Source: a virus. From it: 22,963 nt of DNA. Shown one piece after another: positions 18,368 through 22,963 of the stretch; within the stretch, counting starts at the first letter, position 1, and each line of letters starts with the position of its first letter. The notes beneath the pieces are model-generated. The model saw only the letters and a program-made list of their open reading frames with translations, searched no databases and was not told the origin of the DNA. The DNA lies in the IMG/VR virus record IMGVR_UViG_3300043466_000884, positions 1-22,963 of that record. One strand, written 5' to 3'. The translations under genes and the position numbers were made by a program.

Positions 18368-20736
18368 TATCTCGTTACCCCTTGCAGAACAGCGTTAGAT
18401 AGCCGTGTGTTGTAGTATGCGATTGAGCGGATGTGGCCGTTGAGGTGACCAAAACCACCAAACGCGCCAATAGCCATTCGGTCTACTGCAGGTACACTAA
18501 TTCCAGCATTGGTCCCGATAGCACCCCCATTTGTAGATGCCGCAAAATCTGTCGCTTTGTACGCAAACGCAGATTTATTGGGTATACCAAGGGTATTAGA
18601 TGCGCGATCAATTACACTTGATAGACCCGAAGTGGTGCTATTAGAACGCACGGTTCCTGAACCAAATAGTGTAATTGCGTTGAAATTATTGGTTGTTCCG
18701 TCGTAGGCCGTGAAAGCATAGCTCCCAGTGCCGCCGAAATCCGCAACAAACGTCCCCTCGCTCTGCCGATACCAGTTAGAGAAGTTTGCGCCTGTCATCA
18801 ACGCTAAGTCTGCGCTGCGCGTTACTTGGCTGGCAACTGTGGGGATATAGCTGGTGGCGGATGCTCCGGCTTCGAGTTGTGCGCCCCATAGAAATAAACC
18901 TGAAGTGCCATCGCCTGTGTAGATAAATGAACCGTCAGTGTTGGCTATGTAGAACGAATAGTTTTGCGCGGCGGCGGCTGGCGTAGATGTTATTGAACAC
19001 CTATACCAACCATTACCGACTGGCGTAATTGTTGCCGTTGTGGCACCGACTATTGTGCCGATAACCCCTGTGCTTACGTTGAAATACGCGGCTTGCGATA
19101 GTGAAGCATTACCCATGTAAAGCCAGTTGCGTCCCGCTGCCTTTGCGTAGATTGTAGCTGTATGCGGAACAGCCGTAAGTGTCGGAACTTGCGAAACACG
19201 GTGAATGTTGTTGGTTGCGTCTTCAACCAGCTTGTCCGCAGTTGACGTGCCATCAGGCGCAACAGCAGCATTTGCTGTGACGGTTGCGTTGTTTTTGTTC
19301 CAAGCAGCATTATCAAATTGTTCTGAGTATGTGAATATATTCGTCCGCTGCTCTTCGATCAGCAAGCCCTTTGCCGCAAGCGTTACAGGGTCGTAATCAA
19401 AGCGCGGGGCATTGACCGCAGCCGTCTGAATGAGGCCGTTGCTACCAGTGAACGTAGCCGTCGATGCCCGCGTGAACGTAACGCGAGGATCAAGTGCGCC
19501 GACATCTACAAAGTCGAGTGAGAGTGCGGGGCGGGTCGCAGGAAGGCTGTCTGTCGTGTATTCCAGCGCCAGTTGGTCTGGAATGGTGGCTAAATCACCA
19601 ACAGCATCGCCCAGAGTTGTGTTGCCGCGAACAGTTGCGTTGCCGTTTACATCAAGCAGCGCACTTGGTGTGGTTGTTCCTATGCCGACGTTGCCCGCGC
19701 TGGTGATGCGCATGCGTTCCGTGTTGGTGGTGGCAAGAACAATGCCGTTGGCGGTGGTATTAAAGATATTAAGGTTGGTGCTGTGGGAAATATAAGACCC
19801 AGCGACATTCCCTTTTTTCAGCCCGATGGTTGAGCCATCTACCCCGTTCAATTCAAGGCTAGGGTTACTGGCATAGCCGTATAGGCTGGTTGTTGTGTTG
19901 ATGAGAACATCGCCAATAGAGGTGATGCGCATGCGTTCTGCGGAGGCTGTCCACAATGCCATAAAGTCACTGGTGTGCGAGTAGCGGATAAGACCCGCAT
20001 ATTGACCGGTGCCAGTTGTGGCGTCCGAGAACTGAATGTCCGCCGTAGCAGTAGAGCCAACTGTTAGACCACTACCTGCGCTTGTGGTCGGGTTGCCGAT
20101 TTGCAGAAGGTTGCCGTTCGCTCCGGTAGCCATTGGCGTTACGCCGATGCCTACTTGGCCAGTGCCGTCGATCCGCATGCGTTCTGTTAGCGCGGTCGAG
20201 CCGCCATTGTTTTGTGTAAAGAACGCTAAAGAGCCGCTGTAATCATTAAGCGTTGCAGATGACTTAAAGCCTTGGATAGCTGCAAAGCCGTAACTCGCAG
20301 TGGTGTTTCCAGTTTGCCCCTCGAAAAGTATAGACGGGCCAACCCCTACCGCTGCCGTAGTAGTGGATGTTAAACGAACTGCATTGGTTCCAGACGTATT
20401 GGTAGGGGCCGCGCCACTAGCTGTGCGGACATTCAGCGTAGAAGCTGGCGCACTCGTACCAATCCCAACATCACCCGCGCTGGTGATGCGCATGCGTTCT
20501 GTGGCGTTTGTGCTGAATGTAAGTGGGGTAGCAGTTGGTGTCCCTACATCGAGACTTGCGGATGTCCCGAAAATCGTCCCGTAGCGGGTGCCTCCAGTAA
20601 AGAAGTCGATGAAGGAACCCGAAGTTCCGTTGATGCCGATGTTTGTGTAATTTGTTACTGCGCGGGGGCTGGCTGTACCGATCCCGACGTTGCCTGCGCT
20701 GGTAATACGCATGTATTCGGTGGACTCATTAGCCGC
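16862..20736. repeat. DNA repeats encoding the (E/A)(R/Y)MRI fibre motif
   Basis: GATGCGCATGCG recurs through both fibre genes. In fibre B all four copies share GCTGCTGTCGATGCGCATGC (from about 16865, 17094, 17324 and 17629), and the first two are identical over about 41 bases. In fibre A the copies near 19705, 19922 and 20483 use GGTGATGCGCATGCG instead, with diverged forms near 20170 and 20710. Such nearly exact DNA copies can recombine. Confidence 0.8.
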
Positions 20737-22797
20737 CCGAAAAACTTGTAGGTTGGCATTATAATAAAGGTCACCAGCAGATGTAATCTGCATGGCCTCA
20801 GAGTTCAGTCCCGTAGAGCGAATTTTGTGTACGCTACCTGTACCATTGGTCCCTTGTAGACGGAACTCTGGGTTAGTGGCGGATATGTGTAGCAGTGTGG
20901 CTGGCGAAGCCGTACCAATCCCGACGTTCGTACCGTTGTCGTACACCACAGACGCGCTGACAGCCGACGTGCCGTTACCCTTGACCAGATAGCCAGACGT
21001 GAGTGTCGTGGCTCCTGTGCCGCCGTTGGCGACGGCCAAAGTGCCGCCAAGCGTTAGTGTGCCAGCCGTAGTGATTGGTGAGCCAGTGAACGTAAGGCCA
21101 GTTGTGCCGCCAGAGGCTGCTACAGACGTTACCGTGCCTACAGTGCTATCGTTCGATGTGATTGTAAAGTTAGGATACGTTCCAGTGACAGTGGTCGTGC
21201 CAGCACCTGTCAGGGCAACGGTCTGATCCGGCGCGGAGTTCGTAATTACGCCAGTTGTGCTGTTATAGCTTATGCCAGTTCCAGCAGAAATAGAACCTCG
21301 TGCGGCAGCTTGCGTGAAGTACAGGTTAGTCCCTTGGGCAACATCGCTGGTCGTAAGGACAACCGCACCAGTGTAGCCATTGACCGAAGATACGGCGTCG
21401 GTGTTATCGACCTTTTGCCATGTGGAACCATCGTACACGGCCCAATCACCAATCTTCCAATCGGTTATGCCGTTTAAGTTAGTGGAGCCAGCGGTGCTGA
21501 CAACGTAGTAATATCCCTTTGAGCCAACGCTAGATGCTAAGGTCGGCACGTTTGTCGATGCGTTCCAAGTGCCTTGATAGTTCAGGCCACCAAGAACTGC
21601 ACCTGGCAACTGAGATGTCGGAACTGTTCCGCTACCATCAAGCGTGGCAACGCCACCAGAAACGCCAGCATTGAGGACAGCAGCCGTGCCTAAGCCTAAA
21701 GATGTACGCGCACCAGATGCAGTCGTTGCGTTTGTACCGCCATTAGCGATTGGCAGTGTACCAGTGACGTTTGATGTCAGGCTGACGCTTGAAAGATAGT
21801 TGCTTGGATTTGTAGCATTGTACGGCGTGTAGCCCAATGCTGTTACAATGGATTTCTTTTCCCACAAACCTGTCGTTGTATTGTAAAACAAACCATCATT
21901 ATTCGATGGATTTTGAGCAGACACATCGTGCAACTCATCCATTTCATAGCCGTTTTGGACTTTGACAAATAACTTGCCCTGTGATGGGTGGGCGCTTTCA
22001 ACAATTGCCATGTAGACCAAATGCTGTGGCGCATATGGCTTCGTTGCTGTCAGTGTTCCAGCCGTTGTTGGGCTAAGATAAAGCTGCTGGCCATCTGTGT
22101 ATGCAGAGGTATTAATGTTTGTAATTGTGCCAATAAGCGTTACGTTACCATTGGCATTGTTAGCAATGTCGGCTGTGACCAAGCCCAAGGTCTGCGCTGA
22201 CGTTGCATCGCCAGAAGCGATTGCCTTGCTGACAGTTGAAAGCTGACCAGTGGCCCCGCTGATGTAGACGGCAGTACCCTTAGTAAGAGTTGCGCCAGTT
22301 GTGTTGCGGATAGGCAAAAGCACATTGCTTGTAGAGCCAGCGGTTGCAACCGACAGATCGATAGTTGTCGTGCCTGTGACAGTCACAGAGCCATCAGTGG
22401 ACCCAATAGTTTGAACAGGACTATAGCCCAACGCAGTCGTAACTTGTCCGCTGGTAAGAACCAAAGTCCCGCCAAGCGTCAAAGAGCCGCTATTAGTCAC
22501 TGTGCCAGTAAGCGTCAGTCCATTGACTGTACCAGTTCCAGATACGCTGTTGACAGTAGCCTTAGTAGTCTGTGTCGTGCCATCAGGGAACCTAAAGCCA
22601 CCTACGGTGCTTTCAATAATGCCAGTGGCAATGACAGCGCCAGTTTTGCCAACCGTGAATTTAGAAGCGCCATTGATCTGTAGATCAATCAGCTTTGAGC
22701 CAGCCGCACTGGCAGTATCAGTCGCATTCAACTTAATGCCGTTGAACGAAATACCCGCATTGTTCCAAGTGTCAGACAGGTCGTAGATAAATGCCAT
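18367..22797 (-). CDS. Long tail fibre protein A with C-terminal adhesin-like domain, 1476 residues
   Basis: The N-terminus is MAFIYDLSDTWNNAGISFNG. The first 600 residues contain Gly/Thr-rich beta repeats (TLGGTL, GTGTVNG, TGAVVLTTSDVAQGTNLYFT) and a QIGDW/KIGDWAVYDG segment common in fibres. Five ERMRI-type repeats follow at about 694-1029. From about residue 1080 to the end is a distinct domain: VTFTRASTATFTGSNG, APRFDYDP, LLIEEQRTN, then a jelly-roll-like part ending NTRLSNAVLQGVTR. In many phages that module is predicted to bind carbohydrate, so it is the likely receptor-binding tip. AAGGGAA precedes the ATG. The TAATG junction couples it to fibre B. Confidence 0.87.
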   Translation of the reverse strand: MAFIYDLSDTWNNAGISFNGIKLNATDTASAAGSKLIDLQINGASKFTVGKTGAVIATGIIESTVGGFRFPDGTTQTTKATVNSVSGTGTVNGLTLTGTVTNSGSLTLGGTLVLTSGQVTTALGYSPVQTIGSTDGSVTVTGTTTIDLSVATAGSTSNVLLPIRNTTGATLTKGTAVYISGATGQLSTVSKAIASGDATSAQTLGLVTADIANNANGNVTLIGTITNINTSAYTDGQQLYLSPTTAGTLTATKPYAPQHLVYMAIVESAHPSQGKLFVKVQNGYEMDELHDVSAQNPSNNDGLFYNTTTGLWEKKSIVTALGYTPYNATNPSNYLSSVSLTSNVTGTLPIANGGTNATTASGARTSLGLGTAAVLNAGVSGGVATLDGSGTVPTSQLPGAVLGGLNYQGTWNASTNVPTLASSVGSKGYYYVVSTAGSTNLNGITDWKIGDWAVYDGSTWQKVDNTDAVSSVNGYTGAVVLTTSDVAQGTNLYFTQAAARGSISAGTGISYNSTTGVITNSAPDQTVALTGAGTTTVTGTYPNFTITSNDSTVGTVTSVAASGGTTGLTFTGSPITTAGTLTLGGTLAVANGGTGATTLTSGYLVKGNGTSAVSASVVYDNGTNVGIGTASPATLLHISATNPEFRLQGTNGTGSVHKIRSTGLNSEAMQITSAGDLYYNANLQVFRAANESTEYMRITSAGNVGIGTASPRAVTNYTNIGINGTSGSFIDFFTGGTRYGTIFGTSASLDVGTPTATPLTFSTNATERMRITSAGDVGIGTSAPASTLNVRTASGAAPTNTSGTNAVRLTSTTTAAVGVGPSILFEGQTGNTTASYGFAAIQGFKSSATLNDYSGSLAFFTQNNGGSTALTERMRIDGTGQVGIGVTPMATGANGNLLQIGNPTTSAGSGLTVGSTATADIQFSDATTGTGQYAGLIRYSHTSDFMALWTASAERMRITSIGDVLINTTTSLYGYASNPSLELNGVDGSTIGLKKGNVAGSYISHSTNLNIFNTTANGIVLATTNTERMRITSAGNVGIGTTTPSALLDVNGNATVRGNTTLGDAVGDLATIPDQLALEYTTDSLPATRPALSLDFVDVGALDPRVTFTRASTATFTGSNGLIQTAAVNAPRFDYDPVTLAAKGLLIEEQRTNIFTYSEQFDNAAWNKNNATVTANAAVAPDGTSTADKLVEDATNNIHRVSQVPTLTAVPHTATIYAKAAGRNWLYMGNASLSQAAYFNVSTGVIGTIVGATTATITPVGNGWYRCSITSTPAAAAQNYSFYIANTDGSFIYTGDGTSGLFLWGAQLEAGASATSYIPTVASQVTRSADLALMTGANFSNWYRQSEGTFVADFGGTGSYAFTAYDGTTNNFNAITLFGSGTVRSNSTTSGLSSVIDRASNTLGIPNKSAFAYKATDFAASTNGGAIGTNAGISVPAVDRMAIGAFGGFGHLNGHIRSIAYYNTRLSNAVLQGVTR

Positions 22798-22855
22798 TGG
22801 GATTCCCTTCGTGCCGTATCTTTAGCACTTTATCTGTTAGCTGCCAACTGAGTAT

Positions 22856-22963
22856 TCACGAAACTGCGAAAACAGTGTAGGTTCCGCCAACACCATAACC
22901 GCCACTTCCGCCTGGTAAGCTAGGCCAATCATTTATGGTAACGCTTTCAACACCTATCGTAGT
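22856..22963 (-). CDS. C-terminal fragment of an upstream virion gene
   Basis: The last 35 codons of a gene entering from the right edge are visible. The protein end reads TTIGVESVTINDWPSLPGGS, then GGYGVGGTYTVFAVS before TGA. The Gly-rich, strand-forming end (GGTYTVFAVS) suits a tail or structural protein. No other feature can be judged. The stop lies 58 bases ahead of fibre A, a gap that holds only the fibre A ribosome binding site. Confidence 0.5.
   Translation of the reverse strand, partial: TTIGVESVTINDWPSLPGGSGGYGVGGTYTVFAVS

Overview
The window is part of a tailed double-stranded DNA bacteriophage (Caudoviricetes) or a prophage of that kind. It carries terminase genes, a replication and recombination set, a lysis cassette and long tail fibres, and no recognisable bacterial housekeeping gene. 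Nested Rz/Rz1 spanins and a T7-lysozyme-like amidase point to a Gram-negative host, and an alphaproteobacterium is a reasonable guess. No integrase, tRNA or CRISPR array was found, so lifestyle cannot be decided, although two small helix-turn-helix (HTH) proteins are present.

Layout from left to right. (1) 1-543, minus: start of a GpA-type large terminase and a complete small terminase, joined by an ATGA overlap. (2) 544-1040: gene-free, with a 13-bp inverted repeat, several CCCATAG elements, a GGGCAA-rich stretch and a terminator; a good place for a packaging site. (3) 1041-2614, minus: seven tightly coupled small genes of unknown function, the last encoding a 49-residue HTH protein. This layout resembles an anti-CRISPR/aca operon. 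(4) 2615-3047: gene-free regulatory region with three dyad sites about 20 bp apart, further copies of TTATTGCG, a 17-bp direct repeat and a 9-bp tandem repeat. (5) 3048-4662, minus: a small protein, a phage Dam-like adenine methyltransferase, a possible virion protein and a Cys-rich miniprotein, driven by a near-consensus sigma-70 promoter. (6) 4663-4910: GTGGACAA repeats and a long palindrome. (7) 4911-7105, minus: a TOPRIM plus RecA-fold primase-helicase and an unusually short HTH gene upstream of it. (8) 7106-7221: divergent control region. (9) 7222-13258, plus: early operon with a Sak4-like AAA ATPase, DUF669 protein, Cas4-like nuclease, RadD-like helicase, VRR-NUC nuclease and small unknown proteins. 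(10) 13199-22963, minus: late operon read from the right edge, with the end of a virion gene, two coupled tail fibres, small proteins, two holin candidates, a metallophosphoesterase, a DUF3310 protein, endolysin and spanins.

How it fits together: divergent early promoters near 7.1 kb would drive the primase-helicase one way and recombination/repair functions the other. The late operon builds fibres and then lyses the cell. The 1.0-2.6 kb cassette, with strong operator-like DNA upstream, is the best candidate for an undescribed accessory (possibly counter-defence) system. Many start sites were reassigned from overlaps and ribosome binding sites. Four short genes (30, 43, 54 and 58 residues) were read directly from the DNA.
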